Translations under genes and position numbers: made by a program | Assembly: GCA_036897095.1 (NCBI GenBank) | Contig: JAYMSP010000113.1 | Location: 1-64,000 of the forward strand | Direction: 5' to 3' | Length of the DNA: 64,000 nt | Source of the DNA: Plantago elongata | Taxonomy: Eukaryota > Streptophyta > Magnoliopsida > Lamiales > Plantaginaceae | Shown here: positions 37,911 through 49,900 of the stretch, piece after piece | Position numbering within the stretch: the stretch's first letter is position 1 | Layout of the letters: each line of letters begins with the position of its first letter | Notes under the pieces: generated by a model | The model's input: only the letters and a program-made list of their open reading frames with translations | Database searches by the model: none | Told to the model about the DNA's origin: nothing

Positions 37911-39608
37911 AGTATTCGACCTAAAAGAAGTATATATAAAACATAAATTAATAACAGAACAATTTCTATGATCACAGACAGCGACTAAATAAACATGGAC
38001 TATTGGCATATTTAGCTCCCACTATTTTCACATACTCAACGACCCGATATGGAAAGTACGAACTCATATCAAATATAGTCATAGTGGCCAAGATCCACAT
38101 TCCCACTATTACAGCCCCTGCTTAGGCTGAACACTGCAATAGTTGAACTGGTAGGTCTCTAAACCAATTGTTTTTGCAATTCTTGGTTGATTAAACCAAG
38201 TTTGATCGACGTCCTTAGACTATTCTCACGCTTGGGCGAATAGACATAGCTAAGTAAGTCACAACCATCACACGGTTCTACACAATGGACCTATGAGTGG
38301 TTTCTCGCCTCGTAGAACGGAGCAAACACTTTGGTGTAAATACTTTTAAACGAAAAGGTCCGAAACACCACTCAATTGTGAGGATGACGTCTTTCGAACC
38401 AATTTCAAGACTTAAATTTAAGCGGAGAACAATTAATTTGGGGGTACATAATCACTAAACCAAGATCCTTAACATGCATCAAGTAATGGGTGCCGCATAC
38501 CCATACATAATGTGAGCTCATATAAATCATATAGACATTCAAAATAAGCATAATCATGCATGAGCGGACTTTATTGATATATAAATTTACAATAAATTTA
38601 CAACATATCAAATAAGCATCATTATGCACAAGTCAAATAATATGATATATAAATAAATCATATAACATAAACATACGAGTACAATCAAATTGTTGTGAGT
38701 CAAAGTTTGCAATAAATAATAATTTGAACTCTTCTAAAGATATTACGTAATGCTAAAACTCAAAATATTCATCATCATGCAATTTATAATTAATTCAGGA
38801 GTCAAACAACATATATTCGAACCATATGGGCCACAAAACACAAGTTCGAAACTTCTGGGATCATTAAATAGAAGTTCGAAACTTCTGGGTTTAAAAAAAC
38901 TTCTGGGTTTAAAAAAATTGATTTTAAAAACTTTTGAGGCAAGATTGTAAATACAATAAGTTGTCTATTTTCAACACAAGTCCTTGGAGAGAATCAAATT
39001 CTCAAAATGCAGTCGTTTGAGTTTCTCAAACTTACAATTCAGCCCCTGTAACATGTCAAGATCGACAAAACCTTCCGATTTCAATTTCTGAGGCGATTCA
39101 CAAGTTCGAAACCTTGTTCTGAAGATCGACAATTAACCAGGTTATTCGATTCACATCCAAGACGTCGAATCGAGAAAATCAATCGTGAGTCCAATCGCAA
39201 AATTCCCAAATTCAGTTTCTCGTTCAATATTCCGACTACTGTTCGTGATTCCAACCGCAATTTCCTTCCTGACGAATCGACTCTGGGTGGGCAAAGGAAA
39301 ATCCGTGAAGCTTTTATAGTCGCCATTAATGGCGGCCAGAACTTCACGAACTCCACAATCGTGCATGGTGATCGATTCTTGAATCAAAAAGTCGAATTGA
39401 TTCCGGGTGGGTCTGACACAGTTTGAATTTGGTACATAGTCTATAAAAGGTAAGAACAGCAGGAGAAAAGAAACGTACTAACCCAGTTCGATTTTGTTTA
39501 ATGGCAAATGCTAAATTCATAATCATAATTATTATCTAATCAAACTTCACTCAAAAAAGCGTACCATAAACATATTATAACACGTAAATAATCGTTTAAT
39601 GAGACCTA
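37911..39608 (-). other. Long (about 1.7 kb) noncoding leader of the copia element
   Basis: Lies between the primer site and gag. It is conserved in the relict at 14590-16608, including a GC-richer patch with GCCATTAATGGCGGCCAGA (39326-39344; compare 16139-16157) and GTGCCGC(A/C)TACCCATACATA (38490-38510; compare 15162-15181). Frames at 39081-39526 overlap each other in several phases and are not supported as genes. A short local repeat of AGTTCGAAACTTCTGGG lies at 38843-38890. Confidence 0.65.
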
Positions 39609-39621
39609 GCTCTTATACCAC

Positions 39622-41360
39622 TGTAAGTATACGTTAGATATAACACGATAGTGAATGCATCGGAATTTTAAAATTTTTTATATTACTGACAACGATTATT
39701 CAACGTGAATACGTAAAGAGCTTTAATTTGCACTTACTTGTCTACTTCCATCAATAGCAAATTAAGCTCCGGATTAACAGCAACAACAAGAACCTCAACA
39801 GCTTCCCATTGTTGTTCCTCAACTTCAGCTTCTTCTCTTTGCCACCTTTCTTATTCCTCAGGAGTATCGTCTTCCTCAAGGTTATCCAACTCCTCCTGCT
39901 CAACTTGATCAATCACCACGTTAGGATCCAACTTGATTTGTTGTCCTCAACCTTGGTATCCACAGGGATGTATTCTACCAAGAACTCTAGGAGGTTCTTC
40001 AAACGATTTGATAATTATTTCAATATGTGAATTGAGAGTGAGAATAATTAAACCCTAACCGGTCTATTTATAATAATGTTATGTGATCACAAAAGTCCAA
40101 GAGGATTTGGACTTCTTTCCAAAACACGATGTCGTCCTGGTTAAATTCAGAGTTACCCGAATTAAACCAACAACTTGCCTAGCTCAATTGGTCATGTGGA
40201 GAGTTCATCTCCGAGAGGTCTCTAATTTGAATCTCATAAGGCCCAACCCATATTCAATTTTTATAATCTTTATAGACTTTATTTTTCAATAAGCCCAAAA
40301 CATTATATTATTAAATCCAGTTAATAATTCTCATAATAAATTATTACTAATCCAATTAATAAATAATTTATCATAATACTCATCGGTAGAACAATCACCA
40401 TAATGTATGATCCATAGAGCCTTATATATTAAGCCCTAATCGAATCAAGGTCCTAGTGAAATTCTTAGACAATTTACCAGGCATTATTAATATACAAGGA
40501 ACGTTTGAAAGGATATACAAACCACCTGTAATGTAGGGCTCGTGATGATAGGTCATTTCATTCACAAATACTCGAAGTAGTCTAGAACTTGATAATGTGT
40601 CTGTTCCAATAACTTATTCATTTATCTCTCATTCTTATTAGTTGATCTATGATCATATTCAAACACCATTTTAAATACATTGTTTGCATTGGCTAATGAC
40701 TAACGATCACACTAATTATGAGAACTAAAGTATTCTCTCCAAAATTAATTATGAGGAATGACCTATCTTGGCTCAACTACTAGTCTACTACTTGCATATG
40801 CTTCGTGATGTATCCACACATGACGTATCTACCCCTATGTAGGAGTGTAAATATTGGTCATGGTCAAAGCACATCACTCTGCATATGTAGTAAGTATTGA
40901 CCTCAAGTCAAAGGACTACTTCATCACCCTACACACCGATATAACCATAGACACACAAATATAATCTATCAAATGGTTTCTCGGTTGGGTATACTAACAC
41001 TCTATAAAGTGCCCATGTGTCCATCATGAATAACCAAGTTATTCATAGTCTTGAGAACTATTACATTCTCAAAGAATATGACCACATGACAATGTAATTA
41101 TGAATAATTGATATCACATATCATAATGATCATTAATTGAGACGATTTTAGGACTTATGTTTAGTCACTCAAGTTCTTACATCCTTAGTGACAATATAAA
41201 ACACATTAGAACATCTTATATAACAATTCAAATAATCATATAATTAATTCAACAAATACAATGTCAATTAAATATAATATCTGATACAATAAAACAAACT
41301 GAATGTGGTGAAGTACATATTAATTATAATAATAATTTTCGCTGAATATACATATTTTTA
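39622..41360 (-). repeat. 5' LTR of the 32-41 kb copia element
   Basis: Plus-strand start TGTAAGTATACG directly beside the primer-site complement GCTCTTATACCA. The right end is fixed by the AAAAG duplication. About 65 bp longer than its partner because of small insertions. Confidence 0.92.
40176..40232 (+). other. tRNA-like module in the partner LTR
   Basis: CTAGCTCAATTGG and ATTTGAATCTC in the same place as in the other LTR, showing that the module was present before this element inserted. Confidence 0.5.
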
Positions 41361-41365
41361 AAAAG

Positions 41366-42176
41366 ATGTAATAAGACTTAAAATATAAATCTGCAATTAA
41401 ATAACACCTGATAATTATGAATTTATGGTAGAAGTTATTGGGAAAAGAGATAGCGGCTAGGATAAGTATGGAGATGAATGATAGTATTTTCCACCGTTGG
41501 ATCACGTCTTGTTTCACCAACGCGATGGATGTCTTTTTCATGGGAAATCAATTCCGTTACGAATGCAAGAACATTATTGTTGTTGTTGTTGTTACACTAA
41601 TCTCTACACACACATAACACGTTCACTATTTTTCTCAAGTGATAATCAGTGCATAATTAAAGAAATGCCTTGCTTTAAAAACATTTATGATTGGAAAGTT
41701 GGAAATGTAGTAGATTTGAGTGAGGAATAGTAAAAGTGATGATAAAAAGTTGTTGAGGTGAAAAGAAAGAAGGATAAGGCATCTGGAAAAAGAAGCAATG
41801 AACCCACTAGTTTCAGCAAAAGACGGTTTTGGACGGCCGTGCACCCAAAAGCAAAGGGCATTCAGGCCCTACTACAAAACTCAAACAAGATCATACTACC
41901 AGTTTTCAAAGAATGGAAGAAAAGATGATACACACATAATCATTTTCTAATCGAAGTTACTTCAACTACATTTTCTGCAAAAGTCCCTACACAATATCAT
42001 TTGATCGTCCTTGGAGTTTGAGCAAAATCCCTTTCTAATTCTTCTCGTACTATAACCTCAGAGTTTGGGAATTTCTGTCTTCAAGTTGGGTAATAGGAAA
42101 ATTCACTAATTATGCCAATAATGTAGTAGAAATTTATGTCAACAAGTTTAGTATATTATTTATCATGCCAATAACC
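41366..42176. other. Spacer between copia element and MITE
   Basis: AT-rich, with a TTGTTG microsatellite tract at 41575-41592. No gene or transposon end recognised. Confidence 0.5.
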
Positions 42177-42179
42177 TAA

Positions 42180-42337
42180 GGGGCTAATTGACATGACACT
42201 CGAATGATCATTTGAATGTGATTTTGGTGAAATTGTGTTTGAAATGGTATTAAAATTGAGTATTTAAAATGTATTTTAGGCCGAATCACTGTTCATCGAA
42301 CCAAATGAAACGATTTAAATGTTATAATAATTAGCCC
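42180..42337. mobile_element. Tourist-like MITE (PIF/Harbinger type), copy 1
   Basis: 158 bp flanked by TAA/TAA (42177-42179, 42338-42340). The left end is GGGGCTAATTGACAT and the right end read inward is GGGCTAATTATTATAACAT. No coding capacity. Highly similar in inverse orientation to 45895-46053 (shared GGTGAAATTGTGTTTGAAAT and AAATGTATTTTAGGC). Confidence 0.85.
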
Positions 42338-42639
42338 TAAATAATTTCATTTCATACCGATACCCCACTGGTTTATCTCAAGTATTAGAAAAAATCACCG
42401 AAACTATATATGAGCACATGGTTGGTAGCAACACATACATTTCAATTCAACAATCAAATTAGCGTTCATAATGGAGTTGACTCGTCAGAATATTGTTCAT
42501 ATTGCTAGCTAGCACATGATTTACTAAGCTTTGATTGCTTGGAATCCACATGAATATTATATGGAACGTTTAAACTTTAAAGTAATTCAAAATGTTATAA
42601 ATACTAGTAAGTAGTAATGGGTAGATCTGGCAATCAGAT

Positions 42640-43440
42640 TATTCGGATCAGGTCAATTTGGATCGGATCATTTTTTGTCTGTTTTTTATTTGTGTCATTT
42701 TCGAGTCGGTTCGGGTTCGGATGCTAACTAGATTTGATCGTTTCCGGTCATTAATATTTCGGGTCGCTTTGAATCGTATCATTTCGGATAGGGTCACTCC
42801 ACATCCAGGTCACTTCGGTTTCAGATGTTATTTGGATTTGGGTCCTTTCTGATTAAAATAATCGGATTGTTCCGGGTCAACATTTTCAGATTTGTGTCCT
42901 TTCGGATTAAAAATTTTGAATTGTTTCGGGTCAAATATTTTCGAGTTTGGATCGTTTTCGAACTAAAAATATTTTATGCAATGCACATTGTTAAACTGTG
43001 CCCTCTAGTAATTGAATGCATTGTGATACTTGTAATTTCACGTCAAATCTAATTCGGGTCATTTCAGATCGTTTGAGTACGTGTCAGATGATTCAAGTCT
43101 AATTCTAATTCGGGCCATTTAGGATCGAATGATTCTGGGTCAATTCTAATTCGGATAATTTCGGACCGGATGATTTGGGTCAATTTGAGTTCGGGTCAAT
43201 TCTAAACTCGGGTCATTTTGGGTCGGGTGGTTTCAGATCAATTCTAATTTTGGTGATTTCAGATCGGGTCGCTTCGGATACATCGGGTCAATTTGTGTTT
43301 CGGGTCAATTTCGAATTCGGATCGGATCGGATTGGTTCCTTTACGGGTATGACGAACGTGATAATTTCGGGTCTACTTTCAAGTTTGGACCGGGTCATTT
43401 CGGATCGGATTTTGAGTTTGGGTCAAGACTATCGGACCTA
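42640..43440. repeat. Degenerate GGGTCATTTCGGATC repeat array
   Basis: About 800 bp built of imperfect units around 15-25 bp long, such as CGGGTCATTTCGGATCGG, TCGGGTCAATTCTAATTCGG and CGGATCGGATTGG. It begins near TAGATCTGGCAATCAGATTA and ends near GTCAAGACTATCGGACCTAA. Reading frames inside it are by-products of the repetition. It may be a fold-back or hAT-type dispersed element; a fragment of similar type is at 2205-2285. Confidence 0.6.
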
Positions 43441-43445
43441 ATAAT

Positions 43446-45891
43446 ATGTGAGTTTTCTTGTGATCAATTAAATGAACTTAAATTATTCACCTCGTCCAAT
43501 CAAACTTTATACATTAAGGTTGACGTGTAGTTTTATATGTAAAAAGTTAAAGCAATGATAAAAAATGAAGAAGGTGGGGAAAACTGTACTTTTAGTGGTA
43601 AAATGTGTAAATTTTTATGTAAAATTGAAATTGTTTATTATTTGTTAGTGGTCGGGTACTTTTTTTTTTAATAATACATGAAATTTGATGGAATGGTTAA
43701 AACTGAGAAATGTTTGAAATTTATTGAGAGTATTATATTTGTGAAGTTCTTTTTCTGCATAGATAGTACGTAGGATCTGGGTTAACATATTGTTCGGACT
43801 TACATTTAGAAATAATTTTATGTGCGGATAATTTACTGAACCTCGATAAAACACTTGAAAAACCATTTGAAAGTATATCAGTTGTATTGACTAATGTCTA
43901 AAACTAGTATGGAAATTAGACGGGAATTAAATAATATAATAAGTTTCTTATTGTTCTGTTAAAATCTCATTATACTTTTAAAAGTGTCGTTTTATTTTTA
44001 TAATTTATTTAATATTTTTTTTTCTATTTACAATAATAAAAACAAGTCTTTAATTATCATGTTAAAGTGTTATTTCACCTATTAAAGTGTCATTCACTAT
44101 TGTACTTTGTTTAGCACTTCTTCTCTATTCTCCAGTAATCGGCTACTAAAAAATGTTATTTTAAATTTTCTCTGCTCACAACCTCACACCACACGCAACA
44201 CTCCTTCAGAATTTTTACAAATGCAGTCCAAAATATATTTTCTAGAGGAATTAAATACACTTTAGAACATGGTGAATATAATTAGTTTAGGTGAATGTTA
44301 TAGTTGTTAATTGGATCCAGGCAAAAAAAAAAAAAAAGATAGAATTGTTTAGATGATGTCAATGGCTTCTGGATAGTCTTGGACTTTTAATTTTTTGGTG
44401 TGTATTGTACCCATATTAACAAGCCTCAAGGCATTCCATGCATATGTATTTCATTTTTACACATAAATATTTGTATTCCACCGTTCTTTTAAACATATTA
44501 TATATTTACGATTATATTTATCTCGTATTTAAATTACTAAATAATGGAGACACCTCACACCTTATAAGAATAGTAAAAAGTCTACATTTACAAATAAATT
44601 ACCCATTTTAATTTGTTCTAATCCAACTTTTTGAACAAATAAAGTGAAGAGACTCTTTCACTTATAAGTTAGTAATATTTAAAATTTTGCTACTTTCTAA
44701 ATTATAACTTATATATAAATATATAGAATTCTTTTCATTTATTCATCAATGATATTAATATATTATAAAATATTATATGCTAGTTTGTACATGACCTAAC
44801 TTTAATTAATTTTATAAAATTTATAGCCACCCCACCATTTCTAATAAATAAATAAATTAATTAAAATGGCATTTGGATGTAGAATCTTTTCTTTATTTCC
44901 AAACATCCATACAAGCGAAACAAATGCTAATGTCTTTTTTCTGCCTTCAAAAGGTAGAAAAGGAAAAGGAGCGAAGAAGATTGACGACGACCTAAATCTC
45001 TATACAAGGAATAGCATAATTTACTCGGTATCTTTTCGCTTTCTAGACCTTTTTACCAATCTATGAAAATGTCGATTCTTGGTCACATATTCAATTTTAT
45101 TGAAATTGAATTTGTGATGTATGACTATTGAGTTTTATAGTTTACACCATCCATAAAGTGAGAAAGACAATTCTATGAAGCTATGAATTTATTTAAATAA
45201 AATAGTCATTACGTAAAAATATAAATTTTTAAAAAAGTTAGAAGCTAATTAAATTAACTTGTTTGAAAAAATTATCTGACAAGCTACCAACTATTATTTT
45301 AGCTATCAGTTACATTTTTTAGATACCAACTATCTTTTTAGCTAGGTTTGTTAAACAAATCCGAAGGGAGACTTACATATACTACAAATATTAGTAATAT
45401 GTAAAAGATCTTAAGCGAAATATCAAGCCATTAAGTCAATATAACCACTATAATAGAAGCTAGTCTAGATTCATTAAGCGTTAACAATAATTAAACTCAA
45501 GTACCATTAGCTAATTAACTAAGCAACGCAACATTCATGTTCGGAATCGAGTTTGGGAACGACTTATTATTGACAACGACCTATGTGTTATATGACAATC
45601 CCACATATTATTTTATAGAAATTGAGATAGATTCGATTTTTATCACACTGTTTCTTTTCCACTAATTTTAGCAAAACCATGGGTCATCTAGCTATCTAGT
45701 CTACTGATCATCAATTTTGGATCAGTTGATTGCAATTGCGTTAAAATCTGGCCGGTCTCTAGTACTAGGTTGAGGCCCGACTCTTTGAAGGCCGGTATTG
45801 TTATTCGTGGTGCCTGATATGTTGATCCCGCCATCCCATCATTCACATTATGTCATTTTCATGAGCATCAAAGACTTCGTTGTTAGTGAAT
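43446..45891. other. AT-rich intergenic DNA
   Basis: No supported gene. The frame at 44866-45066 (starting MAFGCRIFSLF) has no recognisable motif and sits in AT-rich spacer. No transposon ends seen. Confidence 0.5.
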
Positions 45892-45894
45892 TAA

Positions 45895-46053
45895 GGGGCT
45901 GATTGTCATAGCATTTAAATCGTTCCATTTGACTCGATGAACATTAATTTAGCCTAAAATACATTTCAAATACCTTATTTCAATTCCATTTCAAACACAA
46001 TTTCACCAAAATTCCATCCAAATGGACATTTGAGTGCCATGCCAATCAACCCC
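45895..46053. mobile_element. Tourist-like MITE, copy 2 (inverted relative to copy 1)
   Basis: 159 bp with ends GGGGCTGATTGTCATAGCAT and, read inward from the right, GGGGTTGATTGGCATGGCAC. Flanked by TAA (45892-45894, 46054-46056). The Sirevirus-like element begins at 46058, one base beyond the MITE's target duplication. Confidence 0.87.
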
Positions 46054-46057
46054 TAAA

Positions 46058-46905
46058 TGTGTGAGTTTTTCAGTGAGTATACTGGTTACTTTTTAAAATT
46101 TATTGTCAGTACACTAGTACATGTGTACGATTACACTGGATATATAACTCACACTTCAAGTCCTAATCAAATTTGACTTCGATTAGTACTGATATAGTGT
46201 TTATCTTTATTCAACTAACATAACAAGTTCCATAGTAGTGTATGTCTACTGTATGCAGGAAATCGAGACATGAGATCTTAGAATTCAAAGGAGATTGCAA
46301 GTCGAAGTCTGCTAGGACAAGAACAGCAAAATATCGACTAGATAAGAAGAGATCAAAAAAGAAGTCGAAGATTGACATGAATCATAACATAAGTCAATGT
46401 AGGAGTCTGCCCATATGAAGTCGGCTTCAAGAATCTATATAAAGGCATCTACATTGAAGACAAAACTACATGTTTTAAGCAAGCCATTCACATAGAATAT
46501 TTGTTGCACGTATTTTGTCATCAACCTTTTCCAAATTTTAATCTAGTGCTTAGTCCATAGATGAAGAGCTAGATTAGTACGGTTCATTCCTTACATCTAC
46601 TTGGTTGTTTTTCATCTAGTTGTATTCTTAGAATAGAGCTAGGGTAGTAACCTTGTATTCATTATTCGTATAGTGGATACTTTCGCCTTGATGCTCGGTG
46701 GGTTATCGACATAGATAACCTGCTAGAAACTTATATATTGTTCCAGTTTATTTCCGCTGTCTTTCTGATTTATATAGTTTTTGTCGAAGCCTTAGGGTGT
46801 ATTGAATATACTCTTCACTGTTTACAACAGAAGAGTATAGGCAGTATACATAGTTGAGTTGTGATAGTTGTCAAAGTATTAAATCCCGGTCCTCATACTA
46901 TTTCA
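46058..46905 (+). repeat. 5' LTR of the Sirevirus-like element
   Basis: Ends CATACTATTTCA two bases before the primer site. It contains a TATA box (CTATATAAAGGC, about 46435-46446) and, downstream, AAGCAAGCCATTC, also present in the partner LTR. Confidence 0.9.
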
Positions 46906-49900
46906 ATTGGTATCAGAGCCAAACGCCTCCATATTGGTGTTTGGATTTGATACTTTGAGAGATGGCTATCACCAATGTAGCCAACAAGATGCCCGTCATG
47001 GATGGTTCCAAGTATAGTTACTGAAGTTACGGATGAGAACCTACATCAAGTGAATGGATATCCGTGCCTGGAGATCAGTCATTGAAGGGTATGCGGTACC
47101 CAAGCGGCCTCTTGATGGTGACAAGAATGTGATACCTAAACCCGAGTCTGAATACACGGCCAATGAGGTAACTGAATCCACTCTTCATGAAAAAGCTTTA
47201 AATTCTATTTTTGCTCATGTTAACCATCATATGTTTAAATTAGTTCAAACTTGTACTACTGCTAAGAGTGCATGAGATATACTCCAAAATCATTATGAAG
47301 GTAATGAAAGTGTTAAAGAGTCTAAATATTAGATGTTAGCAAGCAAATTTTTGAGAATCTTAGAATGGGAGAGGATGAAAGCATCTCTGAGCATTTTGAG
47401 AAACTAATGGATATATCCAATGAGAGTCAAATACTAGGTGAACCTTACTCAAATAAACAACTGGTTTACAAGGCTATTCGTAGTATTTCTAGGAGATACG
47501 AGATGAAGAGGATTGCTATTCAAACTGCTCATAACTTGGATACTATGGATTTTCAAGCATTAATGAATATTTTATTAAATTATGAGATGTCTATGGAAAA
47601 CCCCCCTCCTGGTTTTAAAACGAATAAGGATAAAAGTGAATCTGACATAAGTCTTCAAACCACCTTCGTTGATAATGAACTTGATACTAAGGAAGCCATT
47701 GATAATATGCTTTTAAACACTTTTCTTAACAGTTTTTAAAATAGTAGCCTAAAAGACAAGTTCAAAGGTAGTTCGAGCAGCAATCCCTCCAAATCTTTTG
47801 TCAAGCAGACCTATAAACAACCAACAATTGAAGAAGCTGAGAAACTCAAGAAGAAGAAGTGCTTTGCATGTGAAGGGTATGACCACTTTGCTAGTGAATG
47901 TGCTAACACCCTTCGAAAGAGGGGCAATGCCTATTGGGTTTGTGTGTCTAGTGATACAGGTACTGAAGAAGAGACTTTCACTGAAGAAGACGAACATGAA
48001 ACATCTGCACTACACTCTTTTGTGCACATGGAAGAAGCATATGAAGATTGGTGTACTGACGACAATGAGAACACTCAGGAACAATACTTTGCAGATTTCT
48101 CTGATTCTGAGTATGCTGGCAACACCTACAGTAATGTCCAAGACTCAGATAATCCTGATGTACGTTGCTTGTCACAGGCACAACTGATTGTGAAACATGT
48201 GACTTCCCTGACATAGACAAAGCACAGGAAAAGGAAATTTTGGATGAAATAAAAAACATCTATGGAGACGTGCTAATTCAATGGAAGAAAGTCCTGAAAA
48301 GAGAAGCGTATCTCAAAGAAGAAAACCAGTATCTTCGAGACACCATCAACCGACTTGAAGTTACTCTCACTCAAAAGGAGAGTGAACTTGAAAAGGAACA
48401 ATCCAAGTTAGACAAAGCTGAACTTACTTTTGCCAAACTGAATGTTGGATCCTCTAAACTTGATGAAATCTTGTCTATAGCTAATGATGGTACCACTGGT
48501 CTTAGATATTCTAAACATGTTGATAAGACTGCCTCTATGTTTCCTCTTGGTCCTATATTTGTAAAAGCTAAGAACTCTAAGTGTGGTGATGAGAAACTCA
48601 AAAAGAAAATTTTTGTGTGCGATCATTGTCATAATTAAACAGGTCATATTAAATCATATTGTTTGAAATTAGCTAAAAAGAAAGGAAACTCCGAGCAGGT
48701 TCTAAACACAGAGGAGAAGAGTGCTGACTTTACTTTGCTTGAATGCACTAGTAAATCTTCTAGAGTCAATGGTAATTTACTAACCACATAGGTAAAAGGT
48801 CAGAAAGAAGGTGTGTTGAAAACACCCTCTGGCAGCAAAAGAAGTCAAGACAGTGCACTGACTACACCTGCCATACCAAAGTAGAGTGAAGTCAGTATCC
48901 CTGTCTCCAAAACTTCCAAAAAGAAGGACAAACAAGATGTTTGGATGATCAAAAATAAAATCATGAACAATGTTGTTTTCACTATCGTTAAAGCTAACTT
49001 TACAGGTGCTTAGTACTTTGATAGTGGATATTCTCGTCACATGACCGGCACAAAATAAAAATTGAAGAATTTTTTTAGACTTGCTAAAGGTACTGTTACC
49101 TATGGCTGTGGAACAAAAGCAAGAATCATTGATAGAGGTGCTTTAGACATCAGTGGACTACCTCCACTTAAGGGTGTTATGTTGGTAGAAGGACTAATGG
49201 ATAATCTAATTAGTATTAGTCAACTTTGTGATGATGATCTTATGGTCTTATTTAGCAAGAAAACTTGTGAAGTTTTCGATTCTGGAAATAGTGCAATCAA
49301 GTTAAACTTCTGGTCATGACAGGTACACGCTCAAAGGATAATTGCTACCTTGTAGATCACCAAGAATAGTGCAATCAAGTTAAACTTGATTACTCTGTAA
49401 TGTGACACAAAAGACTTGGTCATGTGAATTACAGGAACCTAGAGAAACTTGTCAAGACTGAAGCCGTCATAGGAATTCCAAAGCTGACTAATCCAGGATA
49501 GATTGTATGTGAAGATTGTCTCAAGGCCAAGCAGACCAAAGCTCCTCACAGCCCAGTTCTCACTGATGGTTAACATGTTGGTACAAGTAAGTGCTTCCAA
49601 CTCCTCCACATGGATCCCATGGGCCCGGTTGAGGTTGATAGCTTTGGAGGCATACGGTACGCATATGTGACCGTTGATGATTTTTCTCGTATTTCTTAAA
49701 AGAAAATTCTGAAACCTTTGGTGTATTCAAGACATTGCATGCTAGATTTCTTAACTCCTAATTCTCATCCGTTCTTCGCATTAGATCTGATCATGGTAAA
49801 GAATTTGAAAATCAATCTTTTTCTGATTATTGTGATGAACATGATATTTTTCATGAATACTCTGCTCCTAAAACTCCCCAACACAATGGGATAGCAGAGA

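Larger units (their letters stand above)
32030..41360 (-). mobile_element. Full-length Ty1/copia retrotransposon fossil (Tork-like)
   Basis: A complete-length element on the minus strand. The 5' LTR is on the right (39622-41360) and the 3' LTR on the left (32030-33704), flanked by a perfect 5-bp duplication AAAAG (32025-32029, 41361-41365). The primer site TGGTATAAGAGC (minus strand, 39609-39620) fits initiator tRNA-Met. The primer tract AAGTGGGAGAT lies at 33705-33715. From right to left: a long leader (37911-39608), gag (about 37910-37080, starting MSHLSVSSILEKHTLTGPNF), protease region, integrase about 36780-35950, RT about 35350-34270 (with [33 protein letters not shown]) and RNase H about 34130-33719. 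The LTRs agree at roughly nine bases in ten, so insertion was likely a few million years ago at usual plant rates. The coding core is dead, broken in roughly ten places. Confidence 0.93.

Noticed and set aside
42658-43441. Plus-strand frames with repeated FRSxxFRV-like content
   Set aside because: Product of reading a degenerate GGGTC repeat array; not protein-coding.
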